Positions 1 through 12,739 of a stretch of DNA of 64,000 nt are shown one piece after another. Within the stretch, counting starts at the first letter, position 1. Each line of letters starts with the position of its first letter. The notes beneath the pieces were generated by a model. The model saw only the letters and a list, made by a program, of their open reading frames with translations, was not told where the DNA came from and ran no database searches. This DNA is from Pardosa pseudoannulata. Taxonomy: Eukaryota > Arthropoda > Arachnida > Araneae > Lycosidae. The stretch lies in contig CM063502.1 in NCBI GenBank assembly GCA_032207245.1, positions 65,014,644 through 65,078,643 on the forward strand. Direction: 5' to 3'. Made by a program: the position numbers and the translations under genes.

Positions 1-660
1 TAATGACCAAAAACAGTTTTTTCCCAATTTATTTTACTATACAACCTTTTAAATTTATTTAGTTACTATATTAAATATTTACATCACACTAATTTTCTGC
101 TGAGATCAATAATTACTTATGTTCATACTAATATAGTATATACAAATCTATTTTTAATAAAAATGTAATTCCTTGCAAAATTCAGCAGAATATGCAAAGG
201 AAATTTCTTTACTTGCTCAAATTTAAAACCTTATCACACATAATTACTTTAAAAATACATACACCTTAAAACAAATATTACAATATGATTTACTTAAATG
301 TTCATAGTTTTAGTGCACATATGTATCAATTTGGTATTTACTTTTCTTGCTTGTGAAGAGGGGAGGCATCATCTCTACATGGGACAAAATCAGAAACCAC
401 AGATGTCTTTGACGAAACATTTTAATGAAGCTCATCAACTAAATTCAGAATGTGATGAAATCTATGAAATTCAGAATCTTTTCATTCATGAAGAGTCTCT
501 GTCCATTAATATAGGTCCTAACAGTTCTAATTAATCTTAAAAGAAAATTAACTTAGTAGAGATACATCTTTCAACACAGTGTTGCTGTTCTCTTTTCAGA
601 GAAAGTGCCACAGAAAGAACTTTGGTACACACTGTTTCATCCTTTGCTACTACATTTTAC

Positions 661-1012
661 TCATTTTTGTCCGTTTTCAGAGTGATTATTCATCTTGTTA
701 TTTTTCCAGTAATCTACTTCACTTTTATCCTTTTTATGTTTCTTCACATGAATTGTTTCATATAAAGGTCTTGTTGGAATCAATATTTGACAGAATTTTT
801 TTTTTTATTTACAGATTCAAAGAATAAAAATATTATGCAGTTTTTGTATGAAATGAGTATACATCTACTGATGCTGGTTCCCTATCATCATCAATAATAT
901 ACTTATTTTGAGATAAATCAGACTTTACATCTGAACCAGAATCAGTTTCTGATAAATTCTGTAGTATACTTAAAATACTTTTAATAGAGAAATTACTTAT
1001 ACCAATGGTTCT
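661..1012 (-). other. Two adjacent coding-like open stretches, unrecognised
   Basis: Read on the minus strand, 1012-833 is open for 59 codons to a TAA, with an acidic, serine-rich product (it contains SETDSGSD and a DDD run). Then about 808-661 is open in another frame to a TGA, with a lysine-rich product (HVKKHKKDKS). Both look more hydrophilic than chance translations of AT-rich DNA. Neither has a good start codon or a convincing acceptor, and a frame change plus an A-run separates them. They could be decayed exons, the end of an unrecognised gene, or chance. They lie downstream of the FERM exon on the same strand but do not resemble the rest of a FERM domain. Confidence 0.2.
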
Positions 1013-1743
1013 TCACAATAACAAGAAATAAGATTTTCTAAAGTAGTCAAGAGCATGAAAAATAAATAAATATCTAACATAATAAACATTGCTTTCAGGT
1101 ACAAAAATAATTACAGGTGGCCAGAAATACCTTTCATCCCCTGTTCCCTTATCCTTTCACTTTAAGTGCTATTCATATCTCAATAAAATAAATTCCAAGG
1201 AAACAAGTTCAGTTTTTCAAACCAACCCCTTTTTATTTATATCCTTTCCCATCAAATCCTATTCGAAATATGCACAGAAAACTAAGAATATAACATACAA
1301 AATAGGCTGAAATATTTGTTCAGAAGTCAAATGACTGCAGTTTCTAGGTACATTCATTTATAGCTACTACTATTCTAGTACGGGGTACAGAAAGGGATCT
1401 GTGAACAATCTCTTGACATGGCTTGGGAGACACTAGTAAACCTATGGAGAAAGACCAATGCTGAGCACTATTCTTGCAGATCATTTCTACCCTATACTTC
1501 AGACCATGAGAATACCCTGAGTTCTAGGCCAATGTCCCTATTTATATGATTTGGTGAGTATGAATGATGCTGAAATAGAACATTTCATGTGCACTTCATT
1601 ATCTTCAATATATTAGAAATACAGGATATTAATTTCTATATTTTTATTTAATGACTAAACGATTAACATTATAAGAGAGTAAAAGAAAGTCAAGGTATAT
1701 ACAGAAAAAAAATTAATTTAAAATGGATATTTAAAACACTTAC

Positions 1744-1905
1744 TTGAATATTAAAAGATGCAACAGAATCATCAAGGAAATGTACTTGTACTGGAAGCCT
1801 TTTGCCTAAACTTCTGCCTTCTGGAGATGATGGTGTAGGATACATACCACTAGGACTGCTATGAGAGTGGGGGAGGGAAGCCCCACCTCCACCATGTGAG
1901 GACAT
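1744..1905 (-). CDS. FERM-domain protein, 5' coding exon (partial gene)
   Basis: This exon encodes 54 residues. The N-terminus is Gly/Ser/Pro-rich and presumably disordered (SSHGGGG, then SPSGMYPTPSSPEG). It is followed by GKRLPVQVHFLDDSVASFNI, which resembles the first beta strands of a FERM F1 (ubiquitin-like) lobe, where a V-x-hydrophobic-LDD-x-x-x-x-F pattern is common in band 4.1, FARP and PTPN3/4-type proteins. The exon ends after a CAA codon, in phase 0, at a consensus donor (gtaagt on the minus strand, 1743-1738). The ATG at 1905 is preceded by an in-frame TGA 12 nt upstream, which supports it as the start unless an acceptor lies between. FERM proteins link membrane proteins to the cytoskeleton or to signalling. 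The short exon cannot separate subfamilies. No later exon was recognised between 1 and 1743, so the rest of the gene lies mainly off the left edge. Confidence 0.6.
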
Positions 1906-3968
1906 CTCAAATATGATTCAAAGCGCCATTATATTTTTGCCTTGAACTATCAGAAAGAAACCATCTTTTATTTGCAGAAAAATTTAATATTTACAATAAT
2001 AAACATAATATCTAGCCTTACAGTTCTCAAACTGAGTGTTGTTAGCAAATGCCAGACATACTCTGGCAATAATTAAAAATATATATTTACAGAAAAATTG
2101 AATATTTACAAGAGCAGACATATATTCATAGACAGGAAATAACTATGAAAATTACAGCCAAAGAGGTATTTTAAACTTAAAAAAGAAAAAAGAAATAGCC
2201 TTAAAGCACACAAACATTGATTTTTTCGAGTTCTTTTATAAAGAAATGATAGATTTTATATTTTATATTCTGCATTTTATGTTCCTTAAAGCACTTCTCT
2301 TATTATTAATTAAAGTCCATTACATAGCCAAAAGTCATAATAATAACATTACACTTTGGACTTTTCTCCTTTATCAAATACATAAAAAATGTATTAAATA
2401 ATCATTCAGTCACTTTCACCATGTAGAGTAGAGTGACAACAAAACATTGCCAAAAGTCAGTTAAATGTTATGTAAAAACTGCAAATCATTTGCAGCTAAG
2501 ACTGGAAGATACCAGAAATATAATATTGCAATACATCTCCAAATTAATACTGATATTATTGATATATTGTGATACTACTTAAAAGTAACAGTCAATAGAT
2601 ATCACTATTTTTGAAAGACTAACAGTATCCTACCAGTAATAGAGCCACAAAAGATATATACAGAAGTGCATTAGTGTTTTATAGCTTAATTATTATTTCC
2701 AAAACAATGATTTTATATTTATTAAGATTAATATTTTTGATATATTTAGAAACTGTCAAAACAAAGTGCTATTTATGAATAAATTTTAATAATCAACAAT
2801 TATACTAACAAACTACAAAAAACTTTTATCTTGAAATTTTGATTGTATATACAAATAACTTGGCTTTGCAGTACTGACCCTTTTTTTATTTCACAAATGT
2901 TACCTAATTATTTATATTCAATTTTAAAAAAAAATTTTGTTAGTTAGATAAAAACATTTTAAAGAATTTACAATTAAAGGTATGTTTCCAGGATATTTAT
3001 TGATTTACTTTTCATTTATTTTTTGTCTGATAAAAAGATATATATCAATATATTTTCATTTATTATTTTGCTGCTTAATGCTTTGGGTTTATTTATTTAT
3101 TCATTTTTTTTTTTTTATCATGTATGCAGGTAAATATGCCAATCAAACATCAAACGAATGCAGTTACTGGAAGAAATACTGCTTTATAGATACAGATTAT
3201 TCAGCATGTCTTTTGTCAATTCAGAATATTGAATGAGTAAGATAAACAGTATCAATGATAGGAGATATATTGGCAGAGCAGAATTTTAAATATTATCATG
3301 ATATTTGACAATATATTATTAAACAATATTTGTAGTTTTTTATTCTACAGGGGGATTAGGAATTATTTCTAGATGGGTCCCCTAAAATCACACTTGTAAA
3401 GCATTTACTTTTAAAAGCTTCACTATGTTACACAGTGAAAAATAATCCAAGACTTTAAATTTTCAAAAATTGTATGAAATCTAACTATTTTACTACTTTT
3501 GACTATGGTGCAAATCTTTTTCAAACCTAATGATAACATTCTAAAATATCATACATTCTTAGTAATTCTCATACTCACTATTAAAAATCATTATGTATGA
3601 ATAAAACAACTTTTACCAATTAATTACATGTATAGAGACTTCCAATACACCTGTACTTCATCAATTTTTATTGTAATTTTTAAATAACTCGCACAATTAT
3701 TTTTTATGACTTATCATTGAATGTTCAATCCCTTATTAATTTATATCTAGTTTTAAATCACTAATAAATAAGTCTTCTATTTAGTATCATCAAACCAAGT
3801 AAAAACAATTAGCTTTCATGAAATTCTATAAATTAACATTTTTTTTGGAGGGGAGAGATTACCTATTAACTGTAATGTCATATTACTAATATCAAAATAA
3901 AGAAATAAATTAGTAAGATTTTTAAAATTATTTCATAAAACAACTTCATCTAACCTATAAGACTTATA
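1906..3968. other. Upstream flank of the FERM exon, no gene seen
   Basis: AT-rich sequence with only short chance open frames. It may hold the 5' UTR or an upstream intron of the minus-strand FERM gene. No repeat or RNA gene was recognised. Confidence 0.4.
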
Positions 3969-4201
3969 TTAACCCTTTGAATTCAAAATTATTTTCCCTC
4001 ATTCAAAGTAGTCTGGTTGAAAATAATATTTGAATTATATCAATTTATTGCTAGCCTAGAAATTTTAATTAAGTTAAACATGTATAAACAGTAATTCAAA
4101 AATTTAAAAATCGTGTCAAACTACACTTGACATTATAATTGCTGCAAAAGAAAGATGATGTGGAATCATACTTGACAATGAAATTCAAATCAAAGAGTTA
4201 A
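3969..4201. mobile_element. piggyBac-like MITE flanked by TTAA
   Basis: A 233-bp non-coding unit starts TTAACCCTTTGAATTCAAAA and ends with CAAATCAAAGAGTTAA. The termini are imperfect inverted repeats, and TTAA flanks both ends, as is usual for piggyBac insertions. It has no ORF. Similar termini occur at 14290, 15062 and 25931. Confidence 0.5.
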
Positions 4202-5599
4202 AGAACTCAAACCACATCTTTCATCAGAGATGATATAGCTCTTTCTAACTTACAAAAAGATCTTTAAAGTTCAAAACATACTTCAATAAGAAAGCAGCAT
4301 TATAAACTTTTGTTTTCTCTTTTTATTATTTGGCAGGTATACTGTTAAAATTGTATTTCAAAAATTAATTAAATACCAACCTTTTATAAAATATCTATAT
4401 CTGTCACGTCTCATTTAAAAATAATCAGCACTGTGATCAAACACCTGAAAAGTTGTTGAAATTTAAATCCAAACTGAATTTAGAAAACTAGAAAATTATA
4501 GATGGCCATATGATATTACAATTACATGGACACAAACAAAACACATACTTACATATATAAATAATTATAGAAACAAACAAGGGAAAAAGAATAGACAAGA
4601 AAAAATCTATAACATGATAAAAATGAAAGCTTTACATTTTTCTTTAAATATGTATGCATGCATCAGTATTATATGTATTTGTAAAAATATATTCATACAT
4701 ATATCCTACACATGTAAAATTAGATAAATTTAGATACTGAACTATGGTTTAAATGGTAACCTTTCTAAAAGAATCCTGTATTAACTTTGGTTATACTTTT
4801 TTACAAATGCAAAAAGTTAAAAAATAAGAGATCAATAGTTAACTAAGAAGGCAAGGACACTATCTTCTGTTTATTAAAAAAAATTTAGCTTAATTTTATT
4901 TCATTTTTAAAATTTTCAAAGTTACTACATTATTTATATTAAATCATCTTTATTCCAAATAATATGAAATAATTATATATAAAGTTCTTATTTCAGTGAA
5001 ATACATTAAATTTTTAACTATTTAACACTCAGATAACTATTTTATGAGATAAAATAATACTTAAAAATACTAAAACTTTTATCCTTGGTGGCTTTTCTCT
5101 CAAATTAATACAAATAAAATTTCAGTGATGATTCTAATAACTAATCCCTTAGAAAATGGCTAATAACATTATGAAACATCTACTAATTTTTATTTAAATA
5201 AATAACCACCTTCTTAAAACTAGATAATAAAAAATGCTAGATTCCAGTATAATTATTAGAATAGCAATGAATGTTTTATTAATATAAATCAGAAAATTGC
5301 TTTCCATCCAAAATTAATTTTTATTTTTACAAAATTTTACTGATGATATATAAAAAGATAAATATCTAGAACATTGGTAAATTACGAGATAATCAGCTTC
5401 TCTATAACTCACTCTCCTCTGAAGCTTTATAAGGAGATAACACTACCATAACATATATTAGTAAATATCTAAATCTAATAAGAATGAAGGTTAAAAGTGT
5501 TAGATAAAACATATTGTATATAAAATAATGAAAACACTTAATAGAAACATTAAAATATACCAACATAAAAATTATTAGTATATCACTCTCTCAACAAGA

Positions 5600-5639
<40 letters not shown>

Positions 5640-8035
5640 CACTTTTAAATAATTTCATAATAAAGGGTTCTTTTTATTTATTTTTCACATTAAATATAAT
5701 TTTAAATGTAATATTATGATAAAAATAATCAGTACTTTTAGATTCCACATAGCAGAAAATATGTAAAATACAGGTTTTTTTTAATAATTACTTCCTTTAG
5801 CTGTTTAAATGCTTTATCATTTAAAATTAGAATAAATCAATTTTTTTTAATTTCTTTTAAATTACTTTAAGTTCACTTTGAAACTGCACAATGAAAAATT
5901 TATTTGTTATTAATATTTTACTCCTGTTTCCATTTGTTGCTTAAACATAATTAACTAATAAAATGAATTTACAAAATTACTTTTATGAATTTATTGGTAT
6001 TTTAAGATTAATTCAGCTATTTCAATAATATAAAGTTTGCTAAGAAAGTTTCTGAAATTATTTTATGCATTATATAAATTACCATTAACATGTAGCAATT
6101 ACCTAAATTTATTAAGATTTTGATAAAAAGCTGACTATCCTAATGCTGCTTTACTAGGTCAGAAAAAATAGCTTAAAGAATTTTTAAAAACATATGATGA
6201 ACCTTAAAGGAACAATTTAAATCTCATTAAGAGCTAAGGATAGTCAATTATTGTTTTAGTTCCTGTTTACCTGCTACTGCTGAAACTTAAATTATGTTCT
6301 TCAAACAAAAATAATTCTGTGATAGTTCAATAATAAAAAATTAAGTCAAAATCTTTTTATTTAATTTTGGAGAAGTTAATTACAATTTTACCAACATTTA
6401 CTGTAAGGTTAAGTTGAAACACTTCTGATAGTATAATAAAATAATCATCTAATATCACATTTAACAACATTATAGGATATTTGACATTCCTGAAACAAGA
6501 ATTTCTACAATTCTCTAACTAGAAAGTATTATACTATACAAGAGAAATTAAAGAAAGCTATAGTACAGTGAATACATTACAATACATAATAAATTTGTTA
6601 TGCATTAGAACTTATTTGTTCCAAACTTAAAAATATAGTAAGCACATATCAAAATTAACCCAAAACCTTTATAATATATTTAATGCAAAATTGCATGCTT
6701 CAAAACTGAAACATACAAGATGAAAATCTGATTGTGAACCCATTTAAATAGTTACTTCAAAGAACTTCCGAAATCAAACCTATTTAAAACGACATATACG
6801 CATGGATATGTATTTAGATGTAAAATTTGATATAAACATGTGACTAAATGAATTTATATAACAAATTAAGGGTAACAAAATTACTTTAAGTAAAATCTAA
6901 ATACTGCTCTTAACTTAAAACTTCCGAATCAAGGATAATTTAAAAAGATTATGGGATTTTATTCATGATTTATTAAAGAACGAATGACTTATTTTCAAGA
7001 AAATGCTTTCGTGACAGTGATTTCTAAATTTTAAGAACTAATTGCGGTCCCTTACCGGTTTTCAACAGTTCGCTGTACTTATCAACATTCTAAACATTGA
7101 AGACGTTAACTCATTATCTCGTATGAAGAAGAAATCATTGGATAAGTATATAATAACTCCATTTATTATAATTTAACACAGATAAACAGGTACATCAGTG
7201 TATCTTGCAGCAACATCCAAATTTCGAAGGAAGAGTGTCATAAAATTAATCAGAATCGTAAAATGGATAAATAAGAAGGAAATAGGTTACTATGTTATAT
7301 ATTGTAAAGTATTTTAATGGTTCATTAGAATCAAAAGAGCATCAAAATTTCATCCCAAATGATAAACATTGCGTATACCAATAGGTTTTAAATATATGTT
7401 CAGAAGGGGACGTGCGCTCTAAATTCAACAGCTGCCGATCTCGATTAGGTCAATGTTTCGATTCCACACATCAAAACTAAATGATTCGCTAATAAAACTA
7501 ATGAGAGAATCTTGCTATCTTTGTGCTAATAAAACGCAAAGAAAATAGACTTTACTCTTTGGTTGTCTCTGTAGATTAATGATTCACTGACAGAAAAAAG
7601 TTTTTTCATTTTCTTCTGTTAATCTTTGAGATACAGCTCGTGAGCATCAGAAATGGTTTAATTAATTTCACATTTTTATTGATTACAAAAAATTGACATT
7701 TTTCTTTAGGCGTAATTTTAAACATAGTAGTAAACTTTAGTGGATTATTCGTAGCTTAAAAAAGTTCTTGGATCCTTTTAAAATAATAACTGATAATACA
7801 CTCTTCACAAATCAAAAAAAGTATCTTACATGTGTTTCTAATTATCTCAAATTACTTAAAAATGCAACAACATATAAATCAATCTGAGAAACTATTGCAT
7901 CTCTCAAAATGTAACCCTATTTCCAAAAAATTTTAAAAACTTTATTTGCAGTATGACAGACATTTAGTTTCTAAAATTTGTTACTGTCATTTTCAAATTT
8001 TAATGTGTTTTAAAAATTTCAATGTCTTCTTTCTC
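4202..8035. other. AT-rich intergenic DNA, no gene seen
   Basis: No coding pattern was recognised. The stretch 6990-7480 has more CpG dinucleotides than its surroundings and could hold a distal promoter for the minus-strand gene. A single SINE-like B-box motif lies near 7452. Otherwise it is plain AT-rich sequence. Confidence 0.4.
5601..5639. repeat. (TG)n microsatellite
   Basis: About 16 uninterrupted TG units, ending in a short TATATA tract. Confidence 0.95.
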
Positions 8036-8276
8036 AGGGTCGGTCTCGCTAAAGTCTTTTTACGGCTAACCGCGATTAATCTCTGTTTAAACGGAAAATT
8101 CCGTCCCACCATTGGTTGGAGTGATGCATTAATCGTGGTTAGCCATTAAACGACTTTGGTGGGGCAGGCCCTTAGGGCCCATCCCACCAAAGTCTTTTAG
8201 CGGCTAACTACGATTAGCCACGATTAATCCTGGAGCCATCCAATGGGGGAACGCAATTCTCCGTTTAAACCGAGAT
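8036..8276. mobile_element. Two tail-to-tail copies of a small inverted-repeat element (palindrome)
   Basis: The unit at 8036-8171 has inverted termini of about 44 bp: ACGGCTAACCGCGATTAAT near its start and ATTAATCGTGGTTAGCC near its end. An inverted, partly diverged second copy follows directly (8175-8276), so GACTTTGGTGGGG on one side faces CCCACCAAAGTC on the other around a CCCTTAGGG centre. The internal parts also match in reverse complement (CCGTTTAAAC in both copies). There is no ORF. The structure is MITE-like; the family was not identified. Confidence 0.6.
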
Positions 8277-8286
8277 TTTCTTTTTT

Positions 8287-8447
8287 GCTGAATGATGGCA
8301 GAATGTTTTGAGCGCTGATCATTATTGATTCGATTCCCAGTGTGGCATAGATGTTCATAGCTGCTCGGAATCAGCTTTAATTAGGTCCCGGTATTATTAG
8401 CTCTCATGTTACAAAAAAAAAGTAGACTGTAGAGCTCCAAACCAGAC
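8287..8447 (+). mobile_element. tRNA-derived SINE (family 1), diverged copy
   Basis: This is a near full-length copy of the SINE that recurs in the window. It has a tRNA-like head with a B-box-like GATTCGATTCCCAG, the body motifs TGGCATAGATGTTC and TCGGAATCAGCTTTAA, then GGTCCCGGT, an internal A-run and the tail GTAGAGCTCCAAACC. Confidence 0.7.
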
Positions 8448-8579
8448 TAAAAGAAATTTTATTAGTTTATAACTTTACTTTTCAAGATCGAGAAAAAACA
8501 ATTATAGGTATTTCCTGTGTTCCATTCTCCTATTATACAATCTAGGGCCAGATTATAATAGGACGATGGAAACCACGGA

Positions 8580-8700
8580 TCAAAATTCCTCTGCTGGTAT
8601 GGATATTCGTAACCAGTCGGAATTTTATTCGAGCATAAGATACTGATCTCATTATTAGGCCTTGTGTACTGAAAAAAATATACCATAGCACTAAAAAAAT
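8580..8700 (+). mobile_element. SINE family 1, diverged fragment
   Basis: Family body motifs GGTATGGATATTCGTAACC and GTCGGAATTTTA are followed by ACTGATCTCATTATTAG and a decayed tail. The head is not recognisable. Confidence 0.45.
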
Positions 8701-9511
8701 ACACAATCTAGGTCAAAGTCTGACATTGGTCTAAGTCTACTTGAAAAAAGAGGGATTCTTAGTAAAATAGAATATTTTTTAATGGATTTAGTCATTTAAA
8801 AATATACCCCGAGATTTATCAGTAACTATGTAACCTATTTAATTAGCATAATTACTCCCCAAAATGGGAATATGTTATATGATGTGAAAAATATTCTTCG
8901 TGCTGAGGCAGTAGAGTAACAGAAGCGGACACCCCCTTAGGCTGTACATAACTTAGGGAAGGGAAAATTTTAAAATAATATTTAACTTTTTTTTCTTGTT
9001 TTAGTTCTAAAAGAGGATGCTTAAAAAAAAATTTTCGGTCAAGAAAGTTGTTTGTACCAGTCATATTGTAGCAGTCAGTAGTCTTGAATAATATTTATTA
9101 CAGTTTTTGATTAACAAAATTTTCTTCAAGTAATGATAATATTTTTAGATAATAATTTATTAATAATAGATACCGAAACGTATATTCACAGTTAAATTTT
9201 TTCTAGTTTGTAAAAATTTTTAATTTTGGCGAAAGTCTCTCTGCAACTTAATATTTTACTCTAAAATATTTTAACTGTATAATAATATTTTGTTATGGAT
9301 AATTTTGGATTCTTAGCCTGATGGCAGAATAAACTTTCGCTACACCACTGAGCTGCAATTCATCAAAAAACATCAAATTGTTTTACTCAGTTTCTGCCAT
9401 CTTCCTTTGCCCTCATCTCTTACAAATATAGCCACTTTAGTTCATGACACAACTAATGTCTGAAAGTATGGACTTTTTTATTAAAATATAATTGTAGGTA
9501 TAATTATATGT

Positions 9512-9625
9512 ATTCCACGGCAGGCAGGGACATTCATCGAAGCTTTCAATCGGCTGTAAGCAGTAGGTCCCTGTCTAATTAGCCCTCGTGTTGCAAAATA
9601 TTGGCCTACTGCTTCAAACCCAACC
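9512..9625 (+). mobile_element. SINE family 1, 5'-truncated copy
   Basis: The copy carries ATTCCACGGCAGGCA, CAATCGGCTGTAAGCAGTAG, GGTCCCTGTCTAATTAGCC, CTCGTGTTGCAAAA and the tail TTCAAACCCAACC. The tRNA-like part before the B box is missing. Confidence 0.6.
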
Positions 9626-9730
9626 GAAATACCTGAAAGTAAGTAATTTGCAAGAGAGATTTTACACCAAAATAGTAATACGTGATAGCTTCGTGGTTAG
9701 TGTAAAGGGCTATAATTAGAGATGTAAAAA

Positions 9731-9806
9731 ACCCGGAATTTTGAAGAGATGGGAATAAACCCGGGAATTTTAGGGAATAAACCCGGAATTTTGGGAACTT
9801 TGGGAA
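9731..9806 (+). repeat. Short tandem motif with CCCGGAATTTT core
   Basis: Three imperfect copies of a unit of about 19 bp, GGGAATAAACCCGGAATTTT. It is GC-richer than its surroundings. No coding or transposon identity is assigned. Confidence 0.6.
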
Positions 9807-9904
9807 GAAATCATTTTAACAATGTTTACATTTATTTTTTCATCAGTGGCTATTTAAGAACTAGCATATTATTTCTAAGAGATTTTTTTTTTTTTTACTT
9901 TTGG

Positions 9905-9906
<2 letters not shown>

Positions 9907-9968
<62 letters not shown>
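9907..9968. repeat. (AT)n microsatellite
   Basis: About 31 uninterrupted AT units. The open frames read through it on both strands are artefacts of the repeat. Confidence 0.97.
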
Positions 9969-9972
<4 letters not shown>

Positions 9973-10270
9973 GAAAAAATTGCAATGAGCATTTAAATGA
10001 TTTTATAGTAGTACTTATGTAATTAATTACCCTGTTAGTCTTATCAGACACATAACTGGTTGCTTCAATTTTAATTGCTAATATAATAATTATACACATT
10101 ATTTTTGATCATTACTTATTATATAAATTGTTTTATGCTAATTTTTTTCCTCCTTTTATAATATAAAAATAAATATTTTTAAATTTAAAATAACAGTTTA
10201 TTATGTTTTGTAATGCATATATCATTTAAATGTGTAATCAAATGACACTGTTGCATTTTGTGTCCAATTC

Positions 10271-10280
10271 CTACACACAC

Positions 10281-10336
<56 letters not shown>

Positions 10337-10341
10337 GATAG

Positions 10342-10374
<33 letters not shown>
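10271..10374. repeat. Compound microsatellite (AC)n-(AT)n-(GATA)n-(GA)n
   Basis: A short AC tract is followed by an AT array broken once by ACAT, then about seven GATA units and a GA run. Confidence 0.95.
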
Positions 10375-11139
10375 TGTTATCCAAGAAAAATAATGATTTA
10401 TGCGTTTTGTGACACTACAGATTATTGCCTAATATTTATGTAATAATAAAAATATTGGATACTTATCAAAGAAAAAATATACTCAATCTTTCATGTTAAA
10501 CATGATACCTTGCCAAATATAGTTAATTAATCCCAATTATTCAATTTTTATCATAGCATGTAATAGTTAAATTCTGTGAAAATATCAACTTTTGAGGTCT
10601 ACAACAAAGAAAGAAAAAAATTGGTGGTTTTCATTGTGTCATAGGAATTGGCAACTGCAAAATACTTCACACTGGAACACTGGAAAAAACATTTTGGGGC
10701 GCCTAGGGCCGAGGGCCCTTTATCCCCAGTATTGGACATATATATGTGATCAACATTACAACTAATCCTTTGGCTGATATTTGGATAATATATATAGAAA
10801 AGGAAAGAGGAGAGGAAAGTATCCCTTGTATAAATAGAGGACCACAGAATACATTTGTGCGTACGAATGCCCTTTCGCTGTAAAACTGGAATGTGTGAGG
10901 GCGAAATGAATTCAGAAGGAAAACTCCCCCTCCCCTATAATGGGAATGATCAAAATGGACGGATGATCTAGCGTGGCACTGTACATTCGTCAGGGTAAGC
11001 GACTCGGCGTAAGTAACCAATGCCCTATTCTAGTTATGTGGAGCAATAATGAATAGAAATGGATTAAACAAAGAAGTTTTTAATCCCCATAGGCATTCTT
11101 TATACAATTGTTTCTCTATACTTCTGAAACTATACATCA

Positions 11140-11610
11140 CACATCACATACTAGACCAGTTATTGTGTCCAATTTTTATTCTTGCGACACCATATTCGTC
11201 TCTTCAATTTATTGAATGGTGTAATCGATGGTTTTGAAATATCCACTCTACCATGAATATTTGCCATATGCAGTTCACCCTGGACAGTTTTTGATGAAAC
11301 TGCTTCCTGTATTTGTATGTTCCTCTCAGATGTTATCTGGGATGGTGTTGTATTTTATTTTTTTGCCGCAATACGCTCAAATCCCTTCTGCCTCTGTCCT
11401 TCAGTTTCAACTTTCGACCACTGTTGTACTTTTTAGATTATATTTTCCCCTGTTTCAAATATGCTGACATTACAGTCGACACTGTACTTCTCGTAACTCT
11501 TAGAAGGGTGGTCATTACTCTTTACCATCCATTACCATTACCATTTTGAACTCCAGCAAGAAGGGCCCCAATAATCATACCTCTTTCGAAATCAAAGAGG
11601 TCACAAATAA
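11140..11610 (-). pseudogene. Degraded Tc1-like transposase, N-terminal part
   Basis: Minus-strand translation gives DFERGMIIGALLAGVQ and then, after one stop, TRSTVSTVMSAYLKQGK and SGRKLKLKDR. These are the helix-turn-helix DNA-binding segments typical of Tc1-family transposases. Further on come VNCIWQIFMV and NWTQ, both decayed. Stops and frame changes interrupt it throughout. The DDE catalytic part was not recognised further along this strand (11140 down to 10680). It differs from the Tc1 relic in NECAP intron 5, so at least two Tc1 lineages are present. Confidence 0.6.
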
Positions 11611-12739
11611 CTCAATTTTAACACAGAAATATATTTTGAATTCGGCTTCTATCACTGCGAGTAACATACTGATGTGTTTACTTTCTCATTCCTAGGTGGC
11701 ACTCTTCACCGCTAGAGTATACGAGAGGTTTCTTTCAACTGCTATTTTTTTCAGAAGTGTTCATATTATTTTTTCCAACATCTTTATAATAATAGAATTT
11801 TTTTTGTCTTAGAGCACATTTTCACCTCTTGCATCATACTCGTATTAGTAAGGCGAATAAAATTTTACTGTACAAAATTGTTCATGGGTTAATTGTGCTG
11901 TAATCAACCTCGGTCTGAGACTCAGTGACTGATATTCACATTCCAAAACTTCAAAGTCCTAAACAAAACACTTTGTGTGATTAGAAGGACTCCCTGGTGT
12001 GTTACTAATGAATTCCTGTATCTGAATTGTGCTTTTGAGTCTGTTATTGAAGCTATTAAAAAACTTGTAATAAAGCTATTTACTCCAATCATTTCCATAA
12101 TTAACAGAGTGGAAGTAGCAAATCTCCCTGACTACGAACCTCTTAGTTAGTTTAGGCTTTGTAGGGTGACGTTTTTTTAATATCTAAAATCAAACAATGG
12201 TCCTCATTGTATCAATGTCTTTTGCTCTTACGGAATGCTATCAGACTACGGTTTTCCTGTTAATTGTGCTCCATTTTTCTGCTCCTGATAATATTATTAT
12301 TATAAATTAAGTTAAATTTTAAGCTTGCCCATTTGAATCTTAAGATATAAAAGTCTCATTGTACCACATTACCTCGTTTACCAACCAAAGATAAAGAGAT
12401 ATTAGGAGGTTAAGTTCTCCGGTGACTCCTTATTCTGCTTTGTCTATGGTTGTCCCCTCACAGAGAGTAATGTTAACCGATAATTATTTTAAGTCATTTC
12501 TTATCTAGAAAGAAAAGGATTGATATTTTATGGTTAAATTGAATTGTTTATTTAGAATTTTAGCGCTCTTTTTATTTTCAAAGGAGTGAAGCTCCTAATT
12601 TTCTAAAATATAAAGTATAGCAGAAAAACTGTAAATAAATCTTGAAAATTCATGCAAGATCATCTATTTTATAACTGTTTTCTGAGTATTACTAATGTCC
12701 GAATGCAAGCTTCTTGTCCTACATGCATTTTGTAATACA
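11611..12739. other. Intergenic stretch upstream of NECAP, no gene seen
   Basis: AT-rich, without coding or RNA features that I can support. Part of it may be the remaining 5' end of the Tc1 relic. Confidence 0.35.

Noticed and set aside
298..534. Plus-strand ORF of 78 codons with a hydrophilic C-terminal half
   Set aside because: No family recognised, no convincing acceptor or start; it lies opposite a minus-strand gene region and is not supported beyond length.
7395..7480. SINE-like B box (GTTTCGATTCCACAC)
   Set aside because: No head or tail around it could be aligned to the family.
10703..11020. 105-codon minus-strand ORF
   Set aside because: No recognised domain; it lies near a Tc1 relic and its composition does not resemble a gene.
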